Below, in pieces: positions 48,442-60,950 of a stretch of 64,000 bases of DNA. The translations under genes were made by a program, and so were the position numbers. Source of the DNA: Coffea arabica (Eukaryota > Streptophyta > Magnoliopsida > Gentianales > Rubiaceae); assembly GCF_036785885.1 (NCBI RefSeq), contig NC_092326.1:43787072-43851071 (forward strand), in the 5' to 3' direction. The stretch's first letter is position 1, and each line of letters starts with the position of its first letter. The notes under the pieces were generated by a model. The model was not told where the DNA came from. It saw only the letters and a program-made list of their open reading frames with translations, and did not search any database.

Positions 48442-49762
48442 TTAATAAATTCAGTCCGAATTATTCCTTCACACACGTACACATCAACAAGCACAAGACT
48501 TTCAGAAATGGGCAAACAAGTGAGAATGCACCAAATCGCAAACGGGACTTCCGTGCATGGTGCCACTACCCGTTGACCTGGAAATGGTCCCTCGTAGCTC
48601 TGGGCTCCTCCATTATAAGTGTACTTGCATATGTACTTAATACGACAGTAATACGGATATGTAATGTTTGACGTCTGGATTACACTATGTTTTTTCCCTC
48701 TCCAGTATAAACAATCTACATAGGTTTTTACAGCATTTGAAATCTTTTAGTCCTGCTCCTAGGTCTTAGCTACTCTTCTATACGTACTTCGCAGTCAAGA
48801 CGGCATTTTTTTTTTTTTGAAAACTTTTAGCAAGCAAATAGCTATATATATATATGTATAGACAATGTTGAGAATTCTCAAAATCTTAAAGAAAGAAAAC
48901 ATGAATTTCTAAAACTGGGGGATGACGGTCCCTTCACGCCCTAGTTCCGTTGTTCGCATTTAGGTCAAACCCATCTGGCTTTTGGTTTTGGAACTCCGGG
49001 TTTGTGTATGCTAGCTGCAACGGAGCTTTCGTCAAAAGCAACTGGTAAGTGGCAGCTAGTGCAGGTCGTTTACTATCTACTCACTTCTGCTGTATATTTC
49101 AACAGCCAATTATTGCTCTTGTTTGGATTGTGATCGTTTTTCATAAACATATTTATCATTTATTTTTTTTATTTTATATATATTAAATCGTTATAATACA
49201 TTTTTTATAAATATTTTTAAAAATAGCAATTCAAACAGAATAGGAAGTTTATTGGTATTGGTTTTCTTTTTTCAAGTTTCAGAAAGCACGGAATAAATTT
49301 CCAGCTTCACTAGCTAGAAACTACTACGGAGAAAGTTGTCTCTCCTTGATTTCACAAATTTTTCCAACTTTTGAATGTCCGAAGTGGGGGACTAGCTTCT
49401 CTAAGAATCCTGCTTTATGAAAGTTAAATTAACTTTTATCACAGCTTTGGACGACTTTCTATCCATGTAGTGACCATCCACCTCAGGCCAAAGTGGGAAA
49501 AGTCAACCATTATGAAATCCACTTGCCGGAGCTGCACAGGTTGAATAATCAAATAAATTGAATACAATTTCATAGAATGAACAAGGAAACAACAGGTGTC
49601 CTCCTTTTTCTCTTTTTTTTTTTTTGGTGTTGGGTCTTTGCCTTTTTCTGATCTTGGACTTAAAACTTTTCCTCCAGTTGAGGGAACCCCATCTTCTACA
49701 AATCTTTTTCACTTTCATACCATTTGATGTTTTCGCTGGTGTTGAATAAATACTCTTTTGAA
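48442..49762. other. intergenic, with one small MITE
   Basis: No gene. 49120-49237 is a 118-bp element with ends TGTTTGGATTG and CAATTCAAACA (one mismatch between the arms), AT-rich inside. Confidence 0.5.
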
Positions 49763-50013
49763 TCACTGAGATTAGCTCAGTGGCCACACCACCAAAGTTG
49801 GTGAGGTGGGAGGTCAAGGAATCAGATGTTGCCTCCCACTATTGACCACAAAAAATGAGGCAGGCCACTTTAAAGTGGCTTCCAGACGCACTCGTCTGGA
49901 CCGATAGGTGGTTCAGTCTTCTCCGATTTCTTCTGGATCTCTTCAGTCCCCCCTCCTCGTAGCATAGAATAATTGTAGGTCTATCGTATTGACAAAAAAA
50001 AAAAAAGATTAAG
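49763..50013 (+). mobile_element. probable SINE with imperfect target duplication
   Basis: Starts with an A-box-like TTAGCTCAGTGG, then TGGGAGGTCAAGGAATC...GCCTCCCAC where a degraded B box would be, and ends in a 14-A run (49993-50006). Flanks TACTCTTTTGAA (49751-49762) and TACTCTTTGAA (50014-50024) form an 11-12-bp duplication. This is the layout of a tRNA-derived plant SINE. The B box no longer matches the consensus well. Confidence 0.65.
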
Positions 50014-50323
50014 TACTCTTTGAAAAATGCTGTCCTAGAAATGCGACGGCCAATTACTTGTACCCATTTCTTTTTTTACCACGATCTTGATTGAGTTTAG
50101 TTCTTGGTGCCAATCATGCTGTTTGTGCACGTACCTAGGAGGACTGGAGGATATAGTCATGCTTTCTACTATATATTTGTATATATAATGCAGCCAGATC
50201 GTTTCCCATTTTAATCTGCAAACTCCAAGGGAATTCCGTCGTCTCTCTGAAAAATAGGTTGGGGAAAATTACCTTTGATGGTCTATGCTTGCTCTCTCGT
50301 AAGGACAGTTCAATGTCAATTGT
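50014..50323. other. intergenic
   Basis: Nothing recognised between the SINE and the solo LTR. Confidence 0.4.
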
Positions 50324-50854
50324 TGTGCACACCCACCTCGGATTCTTCGGTTAGGTGACTCAACCCAACATATTTTCGACCGGGATGACCACCTTGGTTA
50401 TCTTGTTATTCATCCTCATCTTCGCCCTCCTGAGGTGAGTCTACCTTGGTCAGTTGGACCTATCTGGTTACTCGGCGTCTGATATTTACAGGCAAAAGCT
50501 GACTCATGCTAGATAGGCTGATATGACTGTCGCCGCTGTCATGCCCAGACCTACCTCTGACACCGCCGTTCTAGGTTGACTTCTTACAGGTAACGAGAAG
50601 TAGGTTCCATCATTTATCTTATCAGTATCTTTACTATAAATATTCCCCTTCCTTTGAGGGAAAAGAGAGGATTTTGACTTAATTTCTCTCTTGCTCATAA
50701 CTAACCCAACTAGTGTTGCTTTTACTCTGATCCCTTACATAATTGAATTTAGCATCGGAGCTAGATCGGAGGACACATCTTCGATTGTGTCTCTATCTTG
50801 ACAGGTCAGCTTGTGCTGTAGACTCGGTTCATTAGTCCGGAAATAATCTCATCA
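50324..50854. mobile_element. solo LTR (531 bp)
   Basis: TGTGCACACCCACCTCGG ... AATAATCTCATCA, with a perfect 5-bp duplication ATTGT at 50319-50323 and 50855-50859. Contains ACTATAAATATTCCCC and, downstream, the CTCTCTTGCTCATAACT region typical of an LTR R segment. No internal element sequence on either side. Confidence 0.82.
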
Positions 50855-51037
50855 ATTGTGGAGTACAAATCACATATATTACAAAAGGGGGACATTAGAC
50901 TACTTGAAACTTGGGAGTGCAGCCCTTATATAATCGTTCTTAGACCATGCATGACGACATAAAAGAAGAATGCAACAATAAAACCGTTGTAGCGCGAGAT
51001 TTTGATTTATGAAACTCTTAAAAGGTGCGCTTTGATC

Positions 51038-51362
51038 AATGTTTTTAAAATTGGACCGGAGAGTGAACCGAAAAGCCTTTCGGTTTACGGTTCGATCCGT
51101 TCAATCGGTTCAACTCCGGTTCAAAGGTTTAATAATTTTTTATTCATTTTGGTATGAAAAATTTTGAATAAAACTAAAATATTTATTTTAAAAAATAAAT
51201 ACTTAATAAAAACCAGTTGAACCTCTCAATTTTTACTGATTTTAACCGGTTCTTGATCTGTTTTGATCGGTTCAATTAATTCTTTGGGTTTTTAACTGAA
51301 CCGTACCAAAGGCATGGCCGGTTCGCAGTTCAACAGGCCGGTCCGATTTTCAAAAATATTGG
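51038..51362. mobile_element. hAT-type MITE with perfect 8-bp duplication
   Basis: AATGTTTTTAAAATTGGACC pairs with the complement of the right end (CCAATATTTTTGAAAATCGG). Duplication CTTTGATC at 51030-51037 and 51363-51370. Subterminal CGGTTCAA / TTGAACCG repeats. Confidence 0.88.
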
Positions 51363-51370
51363 CTTTGATC

Positions 51371-51652
51371 TGAAGTAAGGACATGATTCAGGAATTTGCC
51401 CATAGTCTATTCCACATCCAATACAGATCTAGGCTAGCTGGTCCGCGGATACAAATGGCAGCCTGAATTTATGGTTTAATTGCCACCAGATGAATTGGTT
51501 TCTAATTACAACATGTTTTGAGGATGAAAGAGCCAAGTGTAGCTCCCAACAGGACAATTGTCACTCGAAAAGATCAAAGAATAAATATGAAATTCAGAGC
51601 TATATATGCCTGCCTAATCTGATGATTCCAAAGCCGATAGACAGTGGTGAAT
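51371..51652. other. 3' flank of the SAUR pseudogene
   Basis: No feature recognised. Confidence 0.4.
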
Positions 51653-52092
51653 TTAGTAGACTAGCAATTGGTCATCTCTCCTTTCTTGGCACAAGGATGA
51701 TGATGAGCAATGACCAGTAGTAGTAATTGACAGGAGCCAAGCTTTTTGAAGATCTCCAGCTATGCTGCCTCGGCCTATCAAGAAGAGAATGTATTCAACG
51801 AAGACAGCATGATAGGGTAATGTGATGGGACCATCACTTGGCAGGCCGAACTCCTCCTTCGACATCTCCAATAGTTTCCTGAAGATGTCGCTGTTTAGAT
51901 AAGCTAAAGGGATCAAAAAGCGCATCTGATCAGCAGTGTAGACAATAAAATGGCCACCTTTGATATTGTGCTACAACTCTCTAAATTTTCACCTTCGTTG
52001 TCTCTAGTTGGAAATGAAATTCTCCTCCTGTGAATTGTTGCTTACTTCTGCCATTTCCTGGCCATCTTGATAAGTGTCTTGGAACTGATCAT
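51653..52092 (-). pseudogene. SAUR (small auxin-up RNA) protein, disrupted
   Basis: From the ATG at 52092 the frame reads MISSKTLIKMARKWQK, then a TAA stop, then HRRRISFPTRDN, the usual SAUR N-terminus. A one-base shift follows, after which GGHFIVYTADQMRFLIPLAY and EEFGLPSDGPITLPYHAVFV give the conserved SAUR core, ending with a serine-rich tail. SAURs are about 100-150-residue single-exon proteins induced by auxin that inhibit PP2C-D phosphatases and so promote cell expansion. The stop and frameshift make a working protein unlikely. The gypsy element begins 81 bp upstream of the ATG, so the promoter is also displaced. Confidence 0.85.
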
Positions 52093-52173
52093 GCTGCTAA
52101 CACGGACGTTCGAGGCTTTATAACACGAAATTTAGAACTTGAAAGGACCAGCTCTGTCAATTTCAACAGGAAT

Positions 52174-52782
52174 TGAGGATGCTCACCTCGGCCATCCCGC
52201 ATGTCCGAGGTGAACCCACCTCGTCCCTCATCAGAGCTCATCCGTGTTTTGAGCATAACCCCTGAACTCGGCCGGATCCCTAGTCTACCGTGTAGGTGAC
52301 CTCGGCACCTCCACCTCAGCTGCACGCTGATGATGTCAAGCCACCTGACATCACCCGGGACCAGTACTTTATCTGAAAAGCACTGGAGGCACTTAATGGC
52401 ACCTGCACAATACTCTCCGTCATCATACCCAGAAGGCTACAGTGTCAGGGTCAGACCTCCTGACAGGGGACAGAGCCGTAATGCCAGAGAGTGGGTCCCA
52501 CTAGCATGAGCCTTCCGCCCTGTCCTCTACTCTCCTTCTATAAATACCCCACACACACTCCCAACAAGTAAGCATACTGTTCACTCACTCATACTCTTGT
52601 TATTCTTGTTCTCATACTAATTTGATCGTCGGAGTGATCCCAGGGGAAAAGCCCCGCCTTCCACTTCGACCGTGAAACCTCACTTCATTCCACCCTAGGT
52701 GAGATAATCGAGTTCACCTCACTACATTAACAAGAGAGCTGATTTCGGTTGGACTAATTACTCGTAAAAAATCACCTCTTCA
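52174..52782 (+). repeat. gypsy 5' LTR
   Basis: TGAGGATGCTCACC ... CACCTCTTCA. TATA box TATAAATA at 52539-52546. Confidence 0.93.
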
Positions 52783-52818
52783 ATTGGCGCCGTCTGTGGA
52801 AACGAGACTATTGCTAAA

Positions 52819-54300
52819 ATGAGATCCACGCCCTCCAGAAGCGGAAGAGTTCCCTCGACCGGGGTTGGACAGACCTCGAGAGTCCAGCAAGATCGCATTT
52901 CTGAAGAGCAAGGGTCCCAAAGGACCCAACCCAACAACGAAGACGCCATCGCCAAGATGGCCGAGTTCGTAACTGACAACCCCAACATTTTTGAGGAGCT
53001 AGGAAGGTACCTCAAGAGGCAAGCGAAAGAAAAATCGAGTCTTCCAAGAGGAGATCGACGAAGTCCACTGAAGTACCTTCAGGTGAGGACTCTGATGAGG
53101 GGCGTCTCTCTCGGAGTACCTCCAGGCACGCCTCCTCCAAGGCAATCTCCAAAATTGCCTCCATTTCCCGGGCGTTTTCCCGGGGACTGCTAGGGAAACG
53201 GTCCGAGGACCCACCTCGACGCCCCGGGGGCCTAGTTTCTGACTACATGAGGGCTCCGCCCTTCACTGATGACATCAATGGGGAGATGGTACCCCCGAAC
53301 TTTAAGCTTCCAAACTTGCACACCTATGACGGCCGAGATGACCCCGAGGATCACCTCCGCGCCTTCATCTCCGCATTCCGACTCTACTGCGTCCCCGACG
53401 CTGTGCTCTGTCGGGCTTTCCCCATCTTCTTACATGGAACTGTCCGGAAGTGGTTCTGGAGTTTAGAACCTAGGAGTATTTCCTCCATGGATGAGCTGAT
53501 AGACCGGTTCATCCACCGTTTTGTATCGTCCCGACCAATAACAAAGATTTCAGCTTACCTCTTGAACCTGCAGCAGGGTCAGGGCGAGTCACTTCGCTCG
53601 TATGTTCAAAGGTTCAACGAGGAGAATGTGCAGATACCTGATCAGAACGAGCAGGTAACCATCGCTATCTTCACCAACGGGTTAGTGGCAGGGATTTTCA
53701 ACACCGAAATCCATCGGGACTACCCCCGTACACTTCGGAGACTCTGGGAAAGAGTGGACCAGAGAATCCGAAATGAGGATGTAAATCGCATGAAGCGAGA
53801 AGCCCAAGCATCTCGTACGGGGCAAGATCCCAGGAGGAGGAAAGACACCGGCCGAGCTGAACAAGGCCCCGGCAGCTCATCCAGCCAGTTTTGAGACCGC
53901 CGAAGCGTTTTCGATCGGATCGTGAAGGGAAGGTCGTCCACCTCGGACGCCGAGCTCACACCACTCAATTCCAGCCGATCCCATGTTTTGACTGTGATGA
54001 GGCAGAATCACATCAGTCGAACCCCTCCTGAGATCCCGGGGAGGAGGGATAGGAGGAATTCCAACCTCTATTGTGCCTACCACCGAGATGTTGGGTACGA
54101 GACCGAAGATTGCAATGATTTGAAACGAGAAATTGAGAACCTCATCCGCCAAGGATACTTGAAGCAGTTTGTCCGCAAGGATGGAACTTTCAACCGAAGC
54201 GCCTCCCACCGGGAGAGCCGAGGTCCCCGCCGAGAAGACAGGCGGGACACAAAACTTCAATGCCGAGGTCCCGAGGACTGTAAGGAAGAAAAGAGGCCTC
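52819..54300 (+). pseudogene. gypsy Gag, frameshifted
   Basis: 52819-53193 gives the N-terminal region (MAEFVTDNPNIFEELGRYLK). After a frameshift, 53247-53894 carries the capsid-like retrotransposon gag domain (DDPEDHLRAFISAF, WFWSLEPRSISSMDELIDRF, QGQGESLRSYVQRFNEE). A further break follows, then the CAYHRDVGYETEDCNDLKRE motif, a histidine/cysteine region found in this group near the end of Gag. At least two frame breaks. Confidence 0.8.
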
Positions 54301-57300
54301 CACGCGACGGATCGCCAGGCTACGACCCAAACATCGCCAGGGTGATCAACACGATCGCGGGTGGCCCAACGGGGGGAGACAGCCAGAACTCCCGGAAACG
54401 GACATACCACCAGGCCGGCATGGAAGCGGCCGAGCCGAGCTCCCGGTTATCCGACGTGATCACCTACGGTCCCAGCGACCCTGTCCCCGCCGCCTCCAGC
54501 AATCACGATATCCTCGTGATTGAGGTCCTCACTAATAACTATATAGTCAAAAAGGTTTATGTCGATCCCGGAAGCTCGGTAGACATCTTGTACTACCGCA
54601 CTTTCGAGAGTTTAAAACTGACCAGAGAGCAACTCACTCCTGTCAGAACCCCTCTTGTCGGTTTCGGGGGATACGTCGTCCACTTGGAGGGCATGGTGAC
54701 CCTGATGGTAACTATCGGGCGTCATCCACGCTGCCGAACTGTGCCTATCAGTTTTACGGTGGTCAAAGCAGACTCTCCCTACAACATGCTGATAGGCCGG
54801 CCCACGCTCAACGCCTTGAGAGCCGTATACTCCACCTACCACCTGAGTTTTAAATTCCCAACAGCTGCGGGGATGGCCGAGGTGAGCAGCGACGTGGGCG
54901 CCGCCGGGGAATGCTACCTGGCCACCATTCAAGCAGCAGTCATACCCCGACCCTCGCCAAGGTCAGAAGAAAAGAGACCAGCGGTCCTCTCCATAGACTG
55001 CATCGACCCTCAGAAAGAAGGAGAACCCAACAGGTTTGAGCCCGGGGATGAGGTGGAACAAGTGGTTTTGGATAAAGCGAAACATGACCAAATAGTCCAA
55101 ATAGGGACCAGACTCCCCTCACCCCTGAAAGAAGAAATGATCTCCCTGATCAAGGACCACCGAGACGTTTTCGCGTGGTCCGCAGATGAAGTGGTCGGAG
55201 TGCCACCCGATCTCATGATTCACCAACTCAACGTTAACCCACAGGCTCGACCTGTGCGGCAGAAACGAAAGCATTTCGGCCCCGAACGTAGCAAGGCCAT
55301 ATCGGATGAGGTCGACAAGCTCTTGTCGGCCAAGATGATTCACGAAGTCCAATACCCCACCTGTCTGTCCAATCCAGTCATGGTCAAAAAGGACACCGGT
55401 GGATGGAGAATGTGCGTGGATTTCACCGAGCTCAACAAGGTATGCTCCAAAGACTGCTACCCTCTACCGAGGATAGACGCCCTCGTCGACTCGGCAATGG
55501 GACATGAGATCCTCTGCTTCCTAGATGCCTTCAAAGGATATCATCAAATAGGAATGAGTGAAGAGAACCAAGAGAAGACGGCGTTCTACACCAACCAAGG
55601 TGTTTATTGTTATACTACCATGCCGTTCGGCATAAAGAACGCCGGAGCGACCTACCAAACGCTGATCAACCGACTCTTCAAAAATCAGATCGGCCGCAAT
55701 GCGGAGGCCTATGTGTACGACATTCTCGTCAAAAGCCTCACCACTTCAGCCTTTCTGTCGGACGTAAGGGAGGTCTTTGGTGTCCTACGGGACTCAAGGA
55801 TGAAGCTCAATCCCAAGAAGTGCGTCTTCGGCGTCATCTCGAAAAAATTCTTGGGGTATCTGGTTTCCCACCGGGGAATCGAGGCCAACCCCGACAAGGT
55901 CAAGGCCATTCAGGACATGTCCCCACCTCGGAACATCCGAGAAGTCCAAAGGCTGAATGGACGCCTGGCCGCGCTGAATCGCTTCTTGTCCCAGTCTGCT
56001 GAGAAAACTCTGCCCTTCTTTAAGGTGCTAAAAAAGGCTGATCAGTTTACCTGGACTGAGGAGTGCCAGGCTACCTTCAACAAGCTAAAGCAGTACCTCC
56101 ATCCCTACCAACTCTCGCTTCACCTCGGCCCGAGAAGAAACTCTACCTTTACCTCTCCACAGCCGACGAGGCTGTCAGCGCTGTTCTTATCCGGGATGAG
56201 GGCACTCAAGTACCAGTCTACTACGTCAGCCGAGCTCTCCGCGGGCCGGAGACTCGATACACTCAGGTGGAAAAACTGGTGCTGGGACTAGTCCACGCAA
56301 CTCGGCGATTGAAGGCCTACTTCCTTGCTCATCCCATCTCCGTCAAGACCGACCAGCCCATTCGGCAGATATTGGTGCGACCCGAGACTTCCGGTCGCCT
56401 CACCAAGTGGGCTGTCGAATTGGGAGAGTATGACTTGTCATATGAGCCCCGCACCGCCATAAAAGTACAAGACTTAGCCGACTTCCTTGCCGAACTCACC
56501 TTCACGGAAGGTTCGGAATCCACCTTCGCCTTGGCCGAGGTGTCCACCCCATTCCTGTGGACATTGTATGTAGATGGATCCTCTAATGGAGAGGGCAGCG
56601 GAGCTGAATTGCTCCTGGAGGGCCCCTAGGGAAAAGTATGCTCGTACGCCCTCCGCTTTGGCTTCCCAACCACCAATAATGAAGTCGAGTACGAGACTTT
56701 AATTGCTGGACTCCAGCTGGCCCGCAGGCTCGGCGCCCAGCAAATCCACGTTCGCAGTGACTCCCAACTCGTTATACGCCAAGTTCTTGGTGAATACGAG
56801 GCCAATGATGAGACCATGCAACGGTACCTCTCCAAAGTTCACCAACTCACCGCGTACTTCGAGTCTTTCGAAATCCAAAGAATACCCCAGTCTCAGAATA
56901 AGCGGGCCGACGCCTTATCCCGGTTGGCTTCCACATCATTCTCTGACCTCAACAAGACAGTCTTAGTGGAAGTTCTGAATGAACCGGGATACATGGAAGA
57001 TGTGGCCTACCCTGTGCACTCTGAAAATACTTGGATGACCCCGTTCATCCTCTTCTTGGGTCAGGGAACCCTTCCCGAAGATCGAGTCGAGGCGAGGAAG
57101 ATACAACGCAAGGCTGCTGCTCGGTATGCTCTCCGCGATGGAGAGCTGTACAAGCGCTCCTACCTTGGTCCGTGGCTGAGGTGCGTTACACCCGAGAAAG
57201 GACGCCAGATCCTTCACGAGATTAACGAGGGCCTATGTGGAGCCCACGTCGGCCACAGGATGTTAGCCAAGAAAGCTTTGATTCTTGGATATTTCTGGCT

Positions 57301-58233
57301 CTCCGTTCGACAAAACGCCCAAGACCTCGTTCTCGACTGCCATTCCTGCCAAGTCCACGCCCCCGAGCACCACCAGCCCTCAAACTTCATGGTACCCGTC
57401 ACCTCACCCTGGCCGTTTGAGCAATGGGGGACAGACATCATAGGTCCTTTCCCCAAGGCCGTCGGGGGTTATACCTTTCTGGTAACCGCTGTGTATTACT
57501 TCACCAAGTGGGTTGAGGCCGACCCTCTGAGGACCATCACCGGGTTGGCAATTCAAAAATTCTTTTGGAAATGCATCGTCTGCCGCTTCGGTATACCTCA
57601 GGTCATCATCTCGGATAATGGAAGGTAATTTGCCGAAAACCCCTTTAAAATTTGGTGCACAAACCTTGGCGTCAAACAACATTTCACTTCGGTGGGCCAC
57701 CCCCAGGCCAACGGTCAAGCAGAAAACTTCAACCGAACTCTCCTGCATGGTCTCAAGACCCGGTTACACCGAGTTGGGTCATCTTGGGTGGAGGAACTCC
57801 CAGTGTCCTATGATCGTATCGAACCACGCCGAGGTCAGTAAAGCAAGAGACCCCCTTCTCCTTGACCTACGGCGCCGAAGCTGTCATCCCGGCCGAGATC
57901 CTTACCCCCAGCCTTCGCCTGGCAACCTATGCCGCCGAGGTGAACGACGAAGAGAGGCAGCTGGATCTCGACCTCGTCGAGGAACGAAGGGATCTCGCCT
58001 CAGCCCGGATAGCTTCCTACAAGAACACACTGGCACACTATTACAATGCCTGCGTCAGACACCGTAGATTCCAGCCTGGAGACTTGGTTCTCAGAAAAAA
58101 CTCGATCAGCCGAGTTGAACCGCAAGGGAAATTGTGCCCGAAATGGGAAGGCCCTTACCGAGTTGTGGAATCTGACCTTAAGGGATATTGTAAACTGAAC
58201 TACCGAGATGGCTCACTAGTGTCGAGGTCTTGA
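54301..58233 (+). pseudogene. gypsy Pol, decayed
   Basis: Aspartic protease (VYVDPGSSVDILYYRTF) and reverse transcriptase (MCVDFTELNKVCSKDCYPLP, FLDAFKGYHQIGM) share one frame to about 56100. The RT active site reads YVYD where YVDD is required, so one catalytic aspartate is lost. After a frameshift come RNase H (YLYLSTADEAVSAVLI, RYTQVEKLVLGLV) and a second RNase H-like domain (LYVDGSSNGEGSGAELLLEG), broken by TAG at 56627-56629. Integrase follows (CHSCQVHAPEHH zinc part, WGTDIIGPFPK, SDNGR), broken by TAA at 57626-57628 inside the core, then NGQAEN. After another shift it ends with a chromatin-binding-type tail (FQPGDLVLRKN). Not functional. Confidence 0.88.
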
Positions 58234-58508
58234 CATGCCGAGAACCTCAAAATGTATTATGCTTGAATTTTAATCAAGTAATGATTTCGAATGTTATGTT
58301 ATTTTTCAACATCGATATTACGCTATTCAAAAATAAGGGGAACAAACAAGGGACGAAGTCAAAGCAAGAAATTAAAGTGCCGAGATGAGAAAAATAGACG
58401 TTTCATTTAATGAAAGGACAATACAGAAGAGAATACAAGACCGAGATAGGAAGTGCTACTAAGCATCTCCCACCTCGGAACCCTACTAAAATATCTACGA
58501 GCCGACCC

Positions 58509-60770
58509 CTATCTCGGCTCCCTCCTGGGCAGCCTTCTCTCCGGTCTCCTCTCCGTCGGGGTGAACCCCTTCTCCCCCTCCAGGCTCTTCGACGACCTTC
58601 TCGCCGATGTCTCCCTCAGCCTCTCTCCTCCATCCTCATCAAACACCTCGTCGATTTCTGATAGCCATTTGTTGAATTCTTCCCGGATCTCGGCCAAGTT
58701 CTTTCCAGTTTGGACGCCCTCGGCCATCCGGTCGCACAAGTCCTTGGAGTCCTCATTGTAGTTGGCATTGTCTTTCAGCGACTCCAAGGCTTCGGAGGAG
58801 AGGTGAACTGCGGCCGCGTCCACGCCTGACGTGAAGCCGAACATGAAGCTCGGCGCGAGTAGTTGGTCGAGATCCAGGGTGAAGTCTTCGAACCTCCGAA
58901 ATGCATCCACGGCCGAGGCCCCAGCACTCTTGAGGTCTTGTTCGTGGGACTTCTTCACCTCGTCCCCCCTCTTCTGCTATTCCTCGAGGGCCGATCTGAG
59001 GCTGTTGATTGTAGCCACGGCCTCCTCATCCTTCGTCTCGGCCTCTTTAAGCTGTCTTTGAAGCTCGGCCTTCTCAGACTCGGACACGGCCAGTTTTTTC
59101 TCCAACTTGGAGATCTGATTTTGTAACTTGCCGGAGTCCTGCTCCTCGACCAGAGCACAGTATCGGTGTGTCATCTCGGCCACAAAGGCTGAGTTGGAAG
59201 CTGTGGTCACCATGAAACTTTGAACCACTTCGGCCGGAGTCAGTTTCTTCATATACTCCAAGTCCCTTGGCAAGGTCGACTGCATCACCAGCTCTTGTGC
59301 AACCCGAGGATGGCTGCACCTGTCGTTGACCGTAAGTGTCCAGTTCGGACACCAGTGCTCGCCGGGGTGCGTTTTCTCCTTCCCAGAAAACATCGGGGGG
59401 CTATGGAAACGGTTCCATAGTGAGGTCCCCGAGACCGGATTGATTGGGGGTTTCAGCTGCTTACCTCGGCCATAAGGAGGCGGGAGTGCCCTGACAATTT
59501 CAAGAGGCACTCCCTCTGACACAGGAGAGGTAGACCCAGTAGCCGTGGCGGGCGAGCTGCTTTGAGCTGCCGTGGCGGGAGTGCTCCTGGCCGCCGAAGT
59601 CTTGGCGGCCTGCTCTTGTGACTTCCTCTTCGGCGGAGGGGCCGACGTCTCATCGGAGCTCTTCTTCTTCGACCTTTTGGCCACCTCGGCCGAGCCCGAT
59701 GTGACGATATCGGACAATTTGACCACTGCACAAGAAACAAACATTATTATTTGCCACAGCCGAAATGAAAGAAAAGCCATGAAAGAAAAATTACAAGGTT
59801 TCTTAAGTTTAGTGGAAGTGAAGGGAGCCTTGTCAGGACTGAGCAAAGCTCGGCTAATCCCCCCGTCAACCAACACGGCTTTGGGGTAGTCCAAACTGTA
59901 TATCCGAAGTCCTGACCCCATCAGCTTCTGGAAGGTCTCCTTCTCGGCATCCCCTGCGGAGGGGTCGGCATTCGCTTTAATTGGCCTCCACCAAAAACCC
60001 CTGGGAAAGTCCACTCCGGATTCAAAGAAGAAGTCGCGCTTCGAATTCTTGATCGAGTTGGGAGCACCAATCACGAACTTCGGGATGGCATTGTTCCGGT
60101 TGCAGATATAAAACTATCCCTTGTCCGTCCCATGCGCCTTGAGAGTGTAGCATCGGCGGAAGAAATCCACAGAGGGAGTCACCTCCTGATGTCGACACAA
60201 CATCTCGAAGCTTACGATGATGCGGACGGCGTTCGGAGTGAGCTGAGTAATCCTCACGCGGAAGTGACGAAGTACGTCTCTCAAGAACCTCGACGTCGGC
60301 ATCCTCAGCCCGACCTCCAACTGTTGGACGTAGATGGCCACCATACCCATAGGGAGCTTCTCGGCTGAGTCATCTGGCCCGGACGGTGTGATGATATACC
60401 CCGGCCGGAAAGGGTACTTGCTTAATACCTTTTCGGCCCTATCTCTTCCTATGCGACTTCTAAACTTCGGCATCTTGCCGAAATCGATGTTAGCCGCGTC
60501 CCTCGGAGCGACTGGCTCCGGTACGCCCTCGTCATGGGGTATCTCGGTCCCGAGCTCGGTATCGTAGACGACCTCGGAACCACCCTCGCTCATCTCGGAT
60601 GACTCCAATTCCGAGCCTGCCTCGCCGGCTCTCACCTCGGCTGATCCTTCCTCAGAACTCGGCGTCGACCCCTCAGAGCTGGAAGTCGTCACTTCTTCAG
60701 GATCCGGCCTCACCTCGGTCTGGTAGCTCGGTGTCACGGTTTCTTTATGGGTCTTAGCTATTTTGGCCAT
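58509..60770 (-). pseudogene. antisense gene of the gypsy element (Transposase_28-like plus coiled coil)
   Basis: From the ATG at 60770 one minus-strand frame runs to 58509, broken only by in-frame TAG codons at 60116-60114 and 58979-58977. It starts with an acidic Ser/Glu-rich tail, then GLRMPTSRFLRDVLRHFRVR and QLTPNAVRIIVSFEMLCRHQ, like the 'putative gypsy type transposon' (Transposase_28) domain. Next come WWRPIKA, a Ser/Pro/Ala-rich basic linker (KRSKKKSSDETSAPPPKRKS), and a long coiled coil (KLQNQISKLEKKLAVSESEK). A 69-nt GT-AG intron (59794-59726) with a pyrimidine-rich end is likely; its length keeps frame. Tat-type elements are known to carry antisense frames of unknown role. Two stops suggest it no longer makes the full protein. 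Confidence 0.75.
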
Positions 60771-60942
60771 GTGTGTAAGACGAGATGGAAAGAAAGATAC
60801 TTACTGTTGACTACGGTATCGAACGAAGATGATGACTTCGACTGGGATCTCGGCTGGCAGGATTGATCTCGGCAACACTCGTAAATTTTGCAAGTCGCAG
60901 GCAAAGAAAAAAAGTGATGGCCATACGGTGAATAGGATCCCC

Positions 60943-60950
60943 TATTTATA
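60943..60950 (-). promoter_or_regulatory. TATA box for the gypsy antisense gene
   Basis: CTTATAAATAGGGG on the minus strand, about 175 bp upstream of the ATG at 60770. It lies inside the element, outside the LTR, so it points to a promoter separate from the LTR. Confidence 0.55.
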
